Assembly: GCA_900239685.1 (NCBI GenBank)
Contig: OENT01000210.1
Location: 1 to 64,000 of the forward strand
From: Rotaria macrura
Lineage: Eukaryota > Rotifera > Eurotatoria > Philodinida > Philodinidae
Direction: 5' to 3'
DNA length: 64,000 nt
Numbering within the stretch: position 1 is the stretch's first letter; each line of letters begins with the position of its first letter. The notes beneath the pieces were generated by a model, which ran no database searches, was not told the DNA's origin, and was given only the letters and a program-made list of their open reading frames with translations. Of the stretch, positions 36,912 through 49,766 are shown one piece after another. Made by a program: the position numbers and the translations under genes.

Positions 36912-38702
36912 TTATTGAATTTGAGTTGCTTGTGGATATTCATTTGTTCCTCCATAAGCACTTCCATATTGCTGTGTAGGAAATGAAAAGAAATTCGTGT
37001 GAACGGCTCCATTAAAACCACCTGTTGCAGGATTTACTGTTGGTACACCAGAACCACCAACTATTGGCAAATAGAAACATATGAAAACTTGGCGAGTTGA
37101 TTATAAAACAATGATTTACCTAAACCGTTGTGCACTAATCGAGAAACATCGACAGCAGGTGATGGTGGAGCACCTGTACTAACTAAACTTGCATAACCTG
37201 ATGCAACAAGTTCACCAACAGAAAACAGTTTGCCATAGAAATTAACTACTGGTGGAAGAATGTAAACTAAATAACGAAATATAAAAAACGAAAAAAGCTT
37301 CATTTTGAAAATTGATATTGAGAAATTTCTTTACCACCGCCATTTGGTGAATAGATAATTGTTTGTTTTGTTCGACGCTCAACAAAGATTGGTATCCATG
37401 GAAGAAAATTAGTGAGTGGACCGAATCGAGCTAGAAAGAAAGAGAAATTTCTAATAGGTGTACAAAGATGCTATATATTCATACGAAATCGACGACGAGT
37501 ATAACGTGCAACTGGAAAACGAAATCGTTGTAGCTTAGCTTTTTTACCACGTTTAGATAAACCTCGAATATAAATGTTCATGTGACCAAGATAATTTGGT
37601 GACTTACGCTATTCATAAATGAAAATCTTTTATATGATAGACAACAAAAAATATAATTTCAAATACTTACACGGGATTTTCCTTTACGTGATGGTTGAGC
37701 TCTAAAATTGGCGTCATCATCATCAGCAGTGCTTGTTTCTTTTTTATTACTTGAAGGTTTAACTTGTTTTCCGGCATCGTCGTCTTCTTCGTCTTCTTTA
37801 TCAGCTTTGTTTTTTTGTTGTTTTTTATTTGATGGTTTATTTTTCTTCTCAGTTTCATCGTCATCATCTTCAGTTGTTTGTTTTTTGGTTTTTGATGCCT
37901 TTTTCTTTTTCTCAGTTTCAGCGTTGTCATCATCATCTTCAGTTGTTTGTTTTTTGGTTTTCGATGCCTTTTTCTTTTTCTCAGTTTCAGTATCATCATC
38001 ATCTTCAGTTGTTTGTTTTTTGGTTTTCGATGCCTTTTTCTTTTTCTCAGTTTCAGTATCATCATCATCATCTTCAGTTGTTTGTTTTTTGGTTTTCGAT
38101 GCCTTTTTCTTTTTCTCAGTTTCAGTGTCATCATCATCATCTTCAGTTGTTTGTTTTTTCTTTTCTGGTGTCTTTTTCTTTTTCTCAGTTTCAGCATCAT
38201 CATCATCATCTTCAGTTGTTTGTGCTTTCTTTTCTGATGATTTAGTTTTTTTATCTTTACCTTCGGTATTTTCAGTATCCTGCTTATCATCTTCTTTGTT
38301 GGATTTTTCAGTCGATTTCTTATTATCATTGTCAGTCTTCGATTTTTTTTCGTCGCCAACGTTTGCTTCCTCCTTATCAGCTACATCCGCATCAGCCTTT
38401 TGCGTTGTAGCTAGAAAGTAAAGTAAAATAATTTTATTTTATATACGATAAACAAAAAAAGAGATGATGAATTCAATGTACCGTCTGTTTCTGAACTAGC
38501 TAGAATGAAAAAAAAACAAATGAATAGAAGTGGTAGAAAAAAGAAATCCTTGCTATTATTATTTTCCTATACCTTCTTCACATCGATGTTCATAAATAAG
38601 TACCAAGAAAACCAAGAAAAATATAGCCTGTAATATAAACCAATAAAACTTGAAATTAAAAATCGACAGAATCCATTTTCTTTAGCTTACTTGAAGGCGC
38701 AT
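36912..38702 (-). CDS. Secreted Lys/Asp-repeat protein, ~446 aa, 8 exons
   Basis: Minus-strand exons: 38691-38702, 38573-38627, 38482-38499, 37671-38410, 37485-37608, 37335-37430, 37120-37266, 36912-37060; all GT..AG, in phase, 1341 nt. The start MRLQAIFFLVFLVLIYEH is a signal peptide. Exon 4 codes a charged low-complexity region whose core is six imperfect copies of a 20-23-residue unit QTTEDDDDDTETEKKKKASK (plus TKK). A basic segment follows (RGLSKRGKKAKLQRFRF, ARYTRRRF), then a hydrophobic/Gly-Pro C-terminal part (FGPLTNFLPWIPIF, ILPPVVNFYGKLFSV). The strong + strand serine frame over exon 4 is a shadow. The signal peptide and charge repeats suggest an extracellular structural or matrix protein, but no family was recognised. 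Exon 1 codes four residues and exon 3 is 18 nt. Confidence 0.85.
37851..38226 (-). repeat. Six tandem ~66-nt coding repeats
   Basis: Six units of 60-69 nt code QTTEDDDD(D)xETEKKKKASKTKK-like peptides. The middle four are nearly identical at the DNA level and differ mainly in the number of GAT codons, which points to slippage or unequal crossing-over. It is an in-frame minisatellite, not a CRISPR array. Confidence 0.93.
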
Positions 38703-39246
38703 GTTAATCTTATATTGTTGAAAAAATGATATTGAATGGAAGCTTTGAATTAGGTTTTTATAGAGTTCTACTGCGTGAGTAAATGTACGTATTTGTAAAA
38801 GTATTCTTTCTCTCTCTCTCTCATTAATCCCCTACACAGCTTATCGATAAATTCAAATTATTTTGACACATATGTTAGTCTAGTTATTATCGATCTACGT
38901 GAAAAAATGAACATTTTTCTTTTGCGAATTATTTTAAATGTAATCTATAGAATTCCATTGGTATGTTAAATACATTTATTTATTCGTACATAGCTTGTTA
39001 GCGAGGCGGAATCATGCGAATAAAAATTTTGTTTTTTTGTTTTTTCACTTTGCACAGTAATAGACAACAATTGAGAGAGTTTCGATTCTACGAGTTAAAC
39101 TGTTAGTCAAACAGAAATTTCTATTATCGTTTGAAAATAATATGAATTTTAAAATGATCTAAACAAATGATATTTGTTTGAAATTTTATTCGTTAGAGTG
39201 TTCGATAAAATCAATAGAATTCCTGGAAAAATATGAGTAAGGGGAT
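38703..39246. other. Upstream flank of the repeat-protein gene
   Basis: It holds a CT run at 38811-38822 and otherwise AT-rich sequence. The promoter is probably in here, but no element can be named. Confidence 0.45.
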
Positions 39247-40019
39247 TATAAAGTTTTGGTCAAAAGGCGGTATGTGTATAGGTTTATAGAGCAAGACTTT
39301 CTCTATCCGGCAGCATATGTAGTGTCAAGTTCTGTTGTGCACCGGTGATATCGTTAATTACAATCACTTTCACTGTACTGTAAATAGAGAAGGCAGCGAA
39401 TATGGTGCCCTCTATCAGTATCACCAGAGCCCAACAAAACTTGACAATATATATGCTGTCAGATCAATGTTCTTAATAGGAATCTGAATATGATCCACGG
39501 GTACACTTTGTTTTACAGGGCACCATGTATAAGTACACATTGTTTCTGTAGAGCAAGGTGTCCAAAGTGTACAAGAAGCATAAAAATAGTGACTTGTCAC
39601 AACATAAAACTTTTATTTCATATTTCAGTTTAATAAGCGCATGAAGATTTATAATACATAAAAGTAAAATGCTTTTAAATCAAAAATAAAGAAGAGATCT
39701 AATCGAATGAAAGATATCAACTGACACATTCACCAAGCACTCTGATTCATCCACAGCTTGACCATACTCAATCGATAAATTTATTCGAAGCATAAAGGTT
39801 CGAAAACTGTTAAAAACAAAGTGTATTATGAAATTTCAGTGTGTACGCTGTACATACTGTTTTTTTCTGCAGCGTGTAAAACAGTGAGTAAATTCTGTTC
39901 CATTAGGATACCGTACATTTTGCTTTGCTGGGTACTCTTTCATTAAGAACACTGTGTCGGATAGAGAAACTCTGCCTCTAAAAATCTAAACAATAACTCC
40001 CTTTTTGGTCAAACTTTAT
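39247..40019. mobile_element. Inverted-repeat element, ~770 bp (MITE-like)
   Basis: The ends are imperfect inverted repeats of about 65 bp. The left end begins ATAAAGTTTTGGTCAAAA and includes GACTTTCTCTATCCGGCA; the reverse complement of the right end begins ATAAAGTTTGACCAAAAA and includes AGTTTCTCTATCCGACA. Inside, a second inverted pair (GTCAAGTTCTGTTG near 39327 and the complement near 39435-39448) is nested. TATAAAG at the left and CTTTATA at the right would fit a TA target duplication (Tc1/mariner-like), but this is weak. No transposase frame. Confidence 0.65.
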
Positions 40020-43000
40020 AATTGCTTTTCGATTGTATCCCATCAAATTGTAATAGAGTTCTGGTATAAAATACAAATTGGAGTGTTAATCATGACAGTA
40101 GAAGAAAACTACATTGACATGAAGTTCATTTTTGTATTTCCTGTAACAAGTTCTTATTCAAAGAGTGGTACTGTTAATGACTTTAGTATGATCCTTTACA
40201 CATCATCAGATCGTATCGTTTTAAGTCAAAATAAAAGTGCACAATAAACAGAGGCAAGACGAGAACATGAAAATGGGAGAAGGTGTGGTCGAGGTAAGAA
40301 AAATCCATAAAATGAGAAGAAATTTCAAGGGAAGGTTACACGTCATGTATACAATATATTCAAACAAAAAATGTTATCGAATATATTTTAATTTATTCAT
40401 CGTATTGTTATGATATATTGCATAATGAAAAGATTATAGTTTTGATAATTAATTCATAGTGAGTAATAGTTAATATAGTAGAATAATTCTACAAGGTTCA
40501 TTTTTTGCTGCGTTCAATTGATCACCGTTAAAATATTGATTGATTTTTAAGGAAGTTCACATGATTAGATTACTTGGTGGCAAAGTCATGCTGACAATAT
40601 GCTTTCACCTTTATTATTTATTGATAATCACAAGAATAGAAGTAGTGAAGGGCAAAAAACTTTTTATGGTTCTGTTTTTTTCTCATATTGTTTCTTACTA
40701 GGAGTCAACTAAACAGAGAATGATGCAAAGCAATCTTGTCTAACGTTGGTTATGGTTGAATAGAGAAGAGGCAGGCTATGTTAAAAGATACGGTTGTTGA
40801 TTAAAAATTCATGTTTTTAAATTCAACTCAATGAAGAATTTAATTTAAGAATATGTTTTTCTTCCTGTAGTCTTTTGTACCAAAAATGATGCACGTAGAT
40901 CAAATTGAAAGAAATTAATCGACATTTGTTCTTAGCTATTGAAGGCTTACCGGGGGTGGAGAGGCAGGGCGTGTACAAATGATGTTTGAAACTGTAAACA
41001 TTGATAATCATGGCTGAGGACATGGTAACATTGTTTTTTTAGTAGAAAATAAACAACTGTTTTTTCTCAAGTAATCAAATCTTTCATATTTGTGAGATTT
41101 CCATCGAGTTGAAGAGTCGGTATGCATGTGAATCGAATCTTCATCAACATGTTAAAAATTACAACAGCTACTTGTCAGGTAAGACATTTGTTATTGTTTT
41201 TTTTGCCGCTACGATATTTTTTGAATAGTATAATCAATTGAGAGAGGTACTATCATAAGTTGTGATTAGACATATGTCCGAACATGTACGTTTAGTAATA
41301 ATCCGGATGATTTTCTTACAGTTTTGCTCTATTAAAACAGATATATTTCAACGTCCAATTATTTACGTGATATTTAAAATAGTCCATCAAGCTTTATCTT
41401 TTTATCGAATTCTACTAACATTAATGTTCTAATCGATCATTCATAGAGTAACACTTCCTGCAAATTTGAGTACGAATCTCGTGAAAATTTTCTTTGAAAC
41501 TAGAAGTATTTCTGATTTCGAATAATGATAAATCTCGCACAAGGATAAAATCTAAATACCACATTTGAAATGAATATTTTCATTGGTGTTAAAATAGATC
41601 TATGGTTCACCCCTATTCTAAGTAATATTAGACAAAAAATAGCTTAAGTGTCATCGGCAACGATCGATGATGAAATATAATCATGGAAATTAACTGTAAT
41701 AGGAGCAAAAAAAGAGCTATCCAACATGATCACATTGATAGGGCAATGGACTTCGATCTTACCAGTATGTCGACAATCATCTATCACGAGTTTCTTTAGG
41801 AAGATTAAGGGTGCAAATATTTTGATCTAGATACATGAATATGGCTCTTTGATCGTCTTTCACAACATATACACATCTTTAATAAGAATTGATAAGAAAA
41901 AAATTATTTTTTTAATTATTATTCAATGAATAATCAGTATCAATAAATTGATCGACAAAGTTATTGATGAGAAAATTTTTTTAAAATATCTCTAAATTTA
42001 TATGTCGATGAAAAGAATACATGTTAACATTCATATCCACCACGTTACTTTGAATAACTCTTTCTATTCTTCTTTTCTTTTAGTGTATGAATACTCTGAT
42101 GGAATCAGGTGAATTGTATTTGAAGAACTATTTAAAATCGTAATAGATCGAACGATGAGATTGGTACAAAGTTTTGATGAATATAAGAATGTCTGAACTA
42201 GTTTTATCATTATAGAGTAATGACTATTTTTTGAAGAACAAACACTTGAGATAAATATAAAATGAAATCTCTTTTGTTCGATGTCTTTCTCTCAAGTTTT
42301 GTTCACTGTGTTATTTATCTTCATTGTTGTACTGTTGAGACTTTGAAAAGTGTCTACCTAGATTTTTTTCAGAAATAATTAAAAACAATCGTTTTCTTCT
42401 TTATTTTCAAGTAATTTCAATTGTGTCTGATTCTTGATCAATTGAAGTTTTATGTGAACGAAATGGGACTATGCATTTGCATTAGATGGTCAACTTTAAC
42501 AGGTAAATTTTTGTTTAAATTGATTCACTACGAAAAAAGTTACATTTCATTACAAAAATTTGAATTTCTCTTTTATTCTTTTTCGATGAGCATTTCAATG
42601 TCGGTATTGTTCAAAATGTCCATTCCACAATAGTAAATTTGAGCAAATCTGATTGGAGAAATATCTTGTTTTTTTTTCAATGAGGAGAGTTACCTTTCTA
42701 CAGCTGTGATTCAATTTAGCGTTACGGTACAACTATATATAGATCTATTTTAGGATGGAAACGAGATCGAACACCATAACTTCTAGAAATACCAATATTC
42801 AGTTCATCATAAAAAGAAGGATGGGTATTTTCGAAATAAAAGTTTGATAGGAACTAGATAGAGTTCTCTTATTTTCACGGTTTGAAAGAAGAAACGAAAA
42901 ACTATCGAATCATTAGTATTCAATTTTCTCATGTTCTCCTTACAATTTGATAAAATGTAAAATTTTTGAATTCAACAATGTATCAGAGCTGTTAACTGAA

Positions 43001-45207
43001 GTTTAATTACATGGAAACGTTTCGTGCTAAGCTGGTATTCTATTTAGCAATTATTAACATTTTACTACACCTTTTTCGACGAAAATAATCACCTAAATTA
43101 AATAAAACCTCTGTCGTTTTCGAAAAACTTTTAAGTTGACCCTAACGAAAAATCTAATATTAAAGGTTCGATGAAATCTTTATTTCTTCTTTCCAATTTC
43201 TGAAAACAGCAGATCTCTATTTGACTCCAATTAAAAAAATGAACTTAATCGACGTTTAGCTTCTCGCTCTTATTATTAGAATAAAGCGTATACATCAGAA
43301 CCGCCAACAACTTAGACGAGCACTCTAAACGCACACAATATCAATTTTTCCTTTCGATTTCTTCAAGAAACTTTCGAAATTTTTTTTTCAACAATAAATC
43401 TGTTATATACATCTTCATGTATGATGCATGCCAGATTTTCTCTCCGTTCGTATCTAGTTCTTATAATTAGGTATGAAAACGCATTTTTTTTTATCTCGAT
43501 AAAATCTCATCACAACTTATAGATTCTTTCATAGACAATGATATTCATTGTGGTTAACTTGGCACAAATGACTGTACAACTGATAGATATTGCTTTCAAT
43601 GAATGTCCTAATCAATTGTTCTTGTTCATTTTATCTGTAATAACTGAATGAAATAAATTCATTTCGTTGATTTGACACGAAAATGTCAAAACATATTTTC
43701 ATTGAATAAAAAACGTGTTGGACTTTGACACACTTATCTCATATATTAGAATGGATAATTCTTTATTGCGGGCAATTCTTGTTACTAATGAAGAAACTAT
43801 ATTTGCACAATCGAATGAATATACTAACTAGCTAACTTATTAGTAGTGAAAACAATAATATTTATGAGAAGAAAAGAAATATTAAACAGTTTTTAGACAT
43901 ATAATCTGCTTAAGTAAGCATAAAGATTCGAGGGAGCATCTGAATCGATTCAATATCACAGGGAAGTTTTTATGATGGTACCATCATGCAAGGGCACAGT
44001 GACATTACATAAGTTATGTGTATAAATTCCTACCCTTAATTGACTTCCATCGTTATGAGTTGGTGACAAACCAAACTGACAGTATTTAAATAGCATAGCA
44101 TCCGTAGGGAATTATTTAGTCATTTTAGAAAACGTATCATAACTAATGATCGAGATTTTTGACTCAATTTGTTTTTATGTGTCTATCCTTGTGAGATGCA
44201 GGTAAATCAAACATATGAATTTTCATAAAAACTTCTCAATTCGTGAAGTTCATTTCATATTTGAAAATATTAATTTTTAAATGTCAAAGTAATGATGATC
44301 AAACTGAAACTTGTCTTTTCTTGCTTCTATAATCGTTCGTTATAGAATATATGAAAGCCTACAATAAAAATTTTCAATGACTAAGATCATTTGTTTTATG
44401 TCCCATAATATGAAGCTTCAACTTCAATCGTATTGGTTGACTGTTTCACATTCATCAATGGATTCGATCTTAGAAGAAAATATGTTCTGTGAAACAAAGC
44501 ATCTATGTTGATCATTTCCTTAGTACAACTAGTTTTACTTTCCCTTTCGTGATACCGACATGTTAGTTTCTTCAATTAAGAAAAACGTTTACAACAACGA
44601 CAAGTGATATAATACAATAATGGTGAAACATTATATCTTTTATTACTCAACGTCTAGTGTCAGTTCTCTAGGCGAGACATTTTGAAATACTAATATCGTA
44701 TAAAGGTATTGTTATACTATGACATACCTATTCAAGACATTCGTTATCATAGAGAATATATGTATTTCTAAGCTTTTATACCTTCGACTGAAAAAGTCAA
44801 TCAATTATATAGTTTCATAGTTCTTGTTTTTACATAGAAAATGACGATATTTCAATATTGTCATTTGACTCTTTGTTCTATTCGAAAATTTTCGTCAATT
44901 AACAAAAGATTTTCCGCGATACGAACAAATGACAACGAAGTACACATATATAATATTCATTTGAAAATAGTATTCGATATCATTGTCTGTGTAAATTTCA
45001 TGAGCTTAATTCATTGTTTTTTTTTCTTTTTACAAAATAAAGATCAAAAAGAAAAAAAAACGAAAAAGAAACAACGAATAAAATTGATAGAGCTAATTTA
45101 TTTCCAATATGATTCATATTGAGTCTAGCTTTATTTTGATATTTATTTTTTTAAAATCTTATCCTTGTTGCTTTATTCATTTTCAAACATTTATCTTTCA
45201 ATCAAAC
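40020..45207. other. 5.2 kb without a gene
   Basis: Short frames (40005-40247, 40823-41023, 42421-42633, 44841-45122) are AT-rich, lack splice context or motifs, and look like chance. No RNA gene or mobile element was recognised by eye. Confidence 0.5.
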
Positions 45208-46287
45208 ATGTTGAATAGACAAGCAATCGTTTATATATGTTATATATTTATCTTCTATCAACAATATACTTTCATTTCTAGTACATGTCCACCGGATACA
45301 ATTCTTGAACCATGTTCATGTGTGTTAACCATACCATCACATACATATTTATTATTCAATGATTTTAATCCTGAAGCAATATATATTCATAAAAAATCTA
45401 TTGTATGTGAACACATACATAATTCATCATTTGATATAAAAGAATTATTTCTAAATATAAATTCTTATATACAAGATAATGAAACAGATTTTGATAGTTT
45501 TCTTTTACATGATACATCGATAATAGATATACCGGAAAATGTATTTTATAATATAACATTCAAAGGTTTAATGTTTCAAGATAATGATTTATTAACAACA
45601 ATCGATGAAAATGCATTCTATTATTTTAAAGATAATGTTGAAGTATTTGAAACATTAAATACAAATTTATCTGATAGTAATACAATATTTTCAATATTGA
45701 AACAATTTGAAAATCTACGCCGTGTTAGTATGCATAATGATCGTTTAACATTTATTCCGAGCTATGCATTTAATCATACGAATTTAACGAATATATGGTT
45801 TGGCCTTGAAAATCGACGAACAAGTCAACCAATTGAAGATATTGGTCAATATGCATTTTATAATGTACCAAATTTACGTGTATTACGTTTATTTTCACCT
45901 CAACTAAAACAAATAAATAAATATACATTTGCTCAACAGAATCGAGTATTATCCGATACAGTATTATATATCAATCTCGGTGGACAAATGTTAAATTCAA
46001 CTAGTTTTCCATTAACATCATTGAGTCGTTTTCGTAGTCGTGTTGTATATCTACGTTTATATTATACTGGTTTAACATATTTAGATGAGAATATATTTCA
46101 ACCATTTCTTGAAACAAATCCATCATCAGTTATTGATATAAATACAACAAACAGGAATTTAACATGTGATTGTCGTTCGTCATGGATTCAAAATGATTAT
46201 TCAAAAACTGTTGATAAATTAGAAAATCGTGTTTATGGATATAAATGTTGGTCATTTGATTTTTCGAATTGTCAATCAAATAAATAA
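45208..46287 (+). CDS. Secreted leucine-rich-repeat-like protein, 359 aa
   Basis: Single exon. I choose ATG 45208 because it gives a clean signal peptide ([17 protein letters not shown]) followed by [12 protein letters not shown]; an in-frame ATG at 45109 would bury it. The N-terminal Cys pattern CPP..C.C resembles an LRR N-cap. Degenerate leucine-rich repeats follow ([77 protein letters not shown]), and the end, [14 protein letters not shown] plus two later Cys, looks like an LRR C-cap. Similar secreted LRR proteins in arthropods are annotated as oplophorus-luciferin monooxygenase non-catalytic subunit-like; that name is only by family likeness. It has no TM anchor. Several N-glycosylation sites. 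Confidence 0.78.
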   Translation: MLNRQAIVYICYIFIFYQQYTFISSTCPPDTILEPCSCVLTIPSHTYLLFNDFNPEAIYIHKKSIVCEHIHNSSFDIKELFLNINSYIQDNETDFDSFLLHDTSIIDIPENVFYNITFKGLMFQDNDLLTTIDENAFYYFKDNVEVFETLNTNLSDSNTIFSILKQFENLRRVSMHNDRLTFIPSYAFNHTNLTNIWFGLENRRTSQPIEDIGQYAFYNVPNLRVLRLFSPQLKQINKYTFAQQNRVLSDTVLYINLGGQMLNSTSFPLTSLSRFRSRVVYLRLYYTGLTYLDENIFQPFLETNPSSVIDINTTNRNLTCDCRSSWIQNDYSKTVDKLENRVYGYKCWSFDFSNCQSNK

Positions 46288-46687
46288 ATACGATTATGTA
46301 GTATATCTAACTGATCCATTTTATTGAATATATTTTTTTTTCTTAGAGAAATTCGTCCATTTTCACAGCATGTTCACACATGCATTTAGATACATTTTTA
46401 TCATAATATCTATTCTGGAATGTCCTGTAGGTTCTTTTCTGTTCTTAATGATCGATCTTTTTCTTCTTCTTCTATCCTTCGACAAATAACTCTCAGCATC
46501 TACAGTAATGGTACTACTACATTTATACATCCTTTCCTTTTCCTCGTCTTTTCTTTTTTCTCTTTTTCTCTTATTTATGTATAAGCAGCAATAGCAATAG
46601 AAGAAAGACATATTCGTTTGTATGTTTATCGGTCTTTTGTTTGTCATTGATACATAAAAAGAAGTCTTGCTTATTCAAAAAAAAAAT
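46288..46687. other. Spacer with promoter of the GTPase gene
   Basis: CT-rich on the plus strand (46430-46580). The minus-strand frame 46363-46647 mirrors this low complexity and is not called. Confidence 0.45.
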
Positions 46688-47913
46688 ATGAGTCGATACA
46701 AGTCAGTAAATAGTTCGATGAAAAGTCATCTTTCAACAACAAGTCTACCAAAAGAAGAAGTTAATATTGTTTTACTTGGCAAACAAAGTGTTGGCAAATC
46801 AGCGTTAGTTGTTAAATATTTAACGAAACGTTTTATACGTGAATATGATCCATTTCTTGGTATGCATAATTTATTATTATAATTATGTTTTCTAAATTGA
46901 ATAAGTGTGTGTATCTTTTTTTCCATTCGATTTTCAAATTTACAGAAGATACATATTGGAAACCAGATGTTGTTGATCAACAAGAGGTTCTTGTCAAGGT
47001 CATGGATACTTATGGAAAAGTAAACGGAGAAAAAAGAAAAAAACTAATGAAGTTTTTTTTTGTCTCTACATGTCTTATTTGCAGGATGATAAACGTCTAC
47101 CATATTATTTAAAATGGGCTGATGCTGTTTTGATTACATATAGTATAACACAACAAGATAGTTTTGAAATGGCACTTGCATATTTAGATGCAATAAATAC
47201 ATATTCGAAAAGTTTAACTGTATCAACGAATGAACTTGTAATTATATTACTTGGCAATAAACTAGATCTTGAACGAACTAGGTAGCGCATAGAATTTGAT
47301 GAAAACTTTTCTTTCTTAACGATATTTTCCTTTTTTTTTGTCTTGAAGAGTTATACCGAAATCTGAAGGTGAATCGATAGCAGCTAAATTTAGTTGTGCA
47401 TTCTGTGAAACAACAGCAGCCGACGATTACGAATATGTTCAACAATTGTTTCATCGTACTGTACGTGAAGTACGAAAAGAACGTGAACGTGCTACAATAT
47501 CGAATGCTATCACCGAAGAACCGATAGCACAAGAAATAAGTATAAATACAAGTATTCATGCTCCTTCGCCATCATCGTCTTTATCATCGAATTCATCTAT
47601 ACAATTTTCAATATCGAATGATACAGAAAAAGTTTCATCATCTAATATTCCATTACCACCACCGATGCCGGCAACACTTGCACATAAAGCAGCACAAGCA
47701 GCTACAAACATGAATCCTGATTCTCGAACATTGACAAATTCATCGATTATAAATCCTCCATTGGCATCTATAGGTAAATCGGGTTCATTACCAACTGTTA
47801 ATTCAGCAACAACATTACCGTCAACACCGAATGCAAATTCTCAAACGACATCGTCAACTGCTAAACGAACAACATCGAAAACATCATCTGTGTTTTCAAA
47901 AATATTTAAATAA
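46688..47913 (+). CDS. RASL12/RERG-like small GTPase, 335 aa, 4 exons
   Basis: Exons 46688-46859, 46946-47019, 47085-47281 and 47349-47913, all GT..AG and in phase (1008 nt). The Ras fold is clear: P-loop GKQSVGKSA near residue 32; switch I region REYDPFLEDTYW; VMDTYGK in place of [35 protein letters not shown] (G4, NKxD); [13 protein letters not shown] (G5); then [25 protein letters not shown] and the VQ..F...VRE end are those of RASL12/RERG relatives. The Gln61 position is not Gln, so GTP hydrolysis may be atypical. A Ser/Thr/Pro-rich tail of about 140 residues follows and ends SVFSKIFK, without a CAAX box. ATG 46688 is the first Met in frame. Confidence 0.87.
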
Positions 47914-48704
47914 TTCTAATCCGCCAACAACAAAAAGAATTAAAAAAGTCTATTTCAGAATATTTGTTTTTCTTGTATTTATTATTATTTTCTTTGTTCT
48001 CTTGTATCAGTATCGAAAGCTAAATTAAATATAGAATGTGTCCTTGACAGAATCGTATTAAAATAGTTCGACGTCTTACTGTATAGTAATTATTGTCAAT
48101 CAACAAGAACAGGATGTCCATGGGCAAAATCAGTTCTCGTTGTTCTTTCTCTATTCTGTACATGATAAAAAAAAAGCAAGTCATTCAATTTGATAAAGTC
48201 CATATTTATCATGGGCTGCCCCTCCCTCCTTCTTTTTCTTTGCTAATTCATTTTCCTTCCTATGAAGATTAAATTTATATTTAATTCAAGAGCTCAATAA
48301 AAAATTTCTTATACAAATTGAAAGAAAAGAAAAACATGTATGAAACTACATATTGAATAATATTGTAGAAAATTAATATGTTCAAACATGAAATTTTCCT
48401 TATCAACATATTGTTCAACATCTAAAAGTGTGAAATAGAAAAATGCTTGTGATTAAATCGATCGAGATAAATTAACAAGGATAAGTTTTAAATAACTTTA
48501 GTGTGTCTTATTCGTATTTTGATAAGAAATAAATAAATAAGGTTTTTTTGTGTGAAAATTAAAATCCATCGTAGACATATATGAAGTTCATTTGATTGAA
48601 TGAACATACCTATCGTCTCATAAGATTAATGTCGGAAGATGAAAGATATTGTTTTTGTTTTTTAATTTTACGAAAATTTTCTTTATTTATCGAATAGAAA
48701 ATAA
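47914..48704. other. Intergenic, no gene seen
   Basis: 3' flanks of two convergent genes (the GTPase on + and the disordered protein on -). AT-rich. Confidence 0.5.
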
Positions 48705-49766
48705 TTAAAATGCAGTGGGAAACATTTGCCCTTGATATTTAACTCCACTATCACCACTAATATAACAATAATTAAGCATATCATCATTTAAATGAAGATC
48801 ATACGAAGGTTTCATTATTGAAGATGTAGTACCATCGTCAACGACAGAATTTCTCGGTGTAACCAATAACGATGATGACTGTAATGCTCCTAGAGGCTTG
48901 TCAGATAAACTTTTTGATAATTTTGATGTAGATCGTTTGATTGTACTCATACGAAACTCTTTTACTGGATGCGGACTTCGACGATAGGATGATAATGGTG
49001 GACCAGTTCGTTTTGCTGTTACAGATATCGTCGGCATGGATGATGAATCTGTTGTTATAGAGGCAATAGAATAATTCGATGACGACTGAAATGATTGTAT
49101 TCTTTGATTTTTATTCAAATTTAATGTCAACGCTGTTTCAGTGTGATCTATATTTACTTGTTCTTGTTGTTTACGACGTACACGCGCTAATGATTGTCTT
49201 CGAAGATGAGCTAGAAAATGTCCGTATTGATATTGCGGACGAGGACTTGTCTGCTGAATCTGTAGATTTTGTTGCTGTTGTAGTGGGGGTGGGGGTGGTG
49301 GTTGTTGAGGATTAACAGTATAATTAGAAATATTCGTTGAAACTGTGTTCTGAGATGATATAGGTGTATTAACAACATATAGAAACTGAGTATTGTGCTG
49401 TTTTTGATTAATGAAACGTTGAGATGTTACTGGACGTGTTGTTGTTGGATAAATGAACGATGACTTCGGCTTAAATGAATTATTTGAACGATTCGATGAC
49501 GGCGTACGTGGCTTTATTTGTGTCATTGAATTTTCGGCCGAATTATTCCAAGTAGTTGTTGATTTCTTATTAGTTGCCATCCGAAGAAATGTATGTTTGA
49601 AATTAGAGAAGGACGGTACGGTAATGATCGGCAATGCGCCATTCGATGAGATTGGACGGCTTCGTGTATGGTTATTGAATAAATTACTGCATGCTGATGG
49701 TTTTATTTTTTTTACCACTGCTGGATTCAAGTCGATAATAGAAAAATGCAAAGGTATATCTGTCAT
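48705..49766 (-). CDS. Unknown disordered Ser/Pro/Gln-rich protein, 353 aa
   Basis: Single-exon minus-strand frame from ATG 49766 to TAA 48705; an in-frame TAA lies just upstream, so this is the first Met. The sequence is low-complexity (Ser, Thr, Asn, Gln), with QQPPPPPPLQQQQ near residue 160 and a basic helical stretch (HFLAHLRRQSLARVRRKQQE). The end, LNYCYISGDSGVKYQGQMFP, is more regular and may be the conserved part. No domain, signal peptide or TM was seen. The frame on the plus strand at 49453-49926 is a shadow. Probably a cytoplasmic or nuclear protein with short binding motifs; function unknown. Confidence 0.65.
   Translation of the reverse strand: MTDIPLHFSIIDLNPAVVKKIKPSACSNLFNNHTRSRPISSNGALPIITVPSFSNFKHTFLRMATNKKSTTTWNNSAENSMTQIKPRTPSSNRSNNSFKPKSSFIYPTTTRPVTSQRFINQKQHNTQFLYVVNTPISSQNTVSTNISNYTVNPQQPPPPPPLQQQQNLQIQQTSPRPQYQYGHFLAHLRRQSLARVRRKQQEQVNIDHTETALTLNLNKNQRIQSFQSSSNYSIASITTDSSSMPTISVTAKRTGPPLSSYRRSPHPVKEFRMSTIKRSTSKLSKSLSDKPLGALQSSSLLVTPRNSVVDDGTTSSIMKPSYDLHLNDDMLNYCYISGDSGVKYQGQMFPTAF

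Noticed and set aside
37851-38226. CRISPR-like appearance of regular ~66-bp repeats
   Set aside because: The units are contiguous and coding with no unique spacers. This is a coding minisatellite in a eukaryotic gene.
37708-38421. Long + strand Ser-rich open frame (237 codons), and further + and - strand frames over the same repeats
   Set aside because: They are shadows of the minus-strand Lys/Asp repeat exon. Only the third minus frame has splice sites, a signal peptide and phase-joined exons on both sides.
45109-45207. Upstream ATG of the LRR-like protein
   Set aside because: It would put 33 residues before a good signal peptide. ATG 45208 is the better start.
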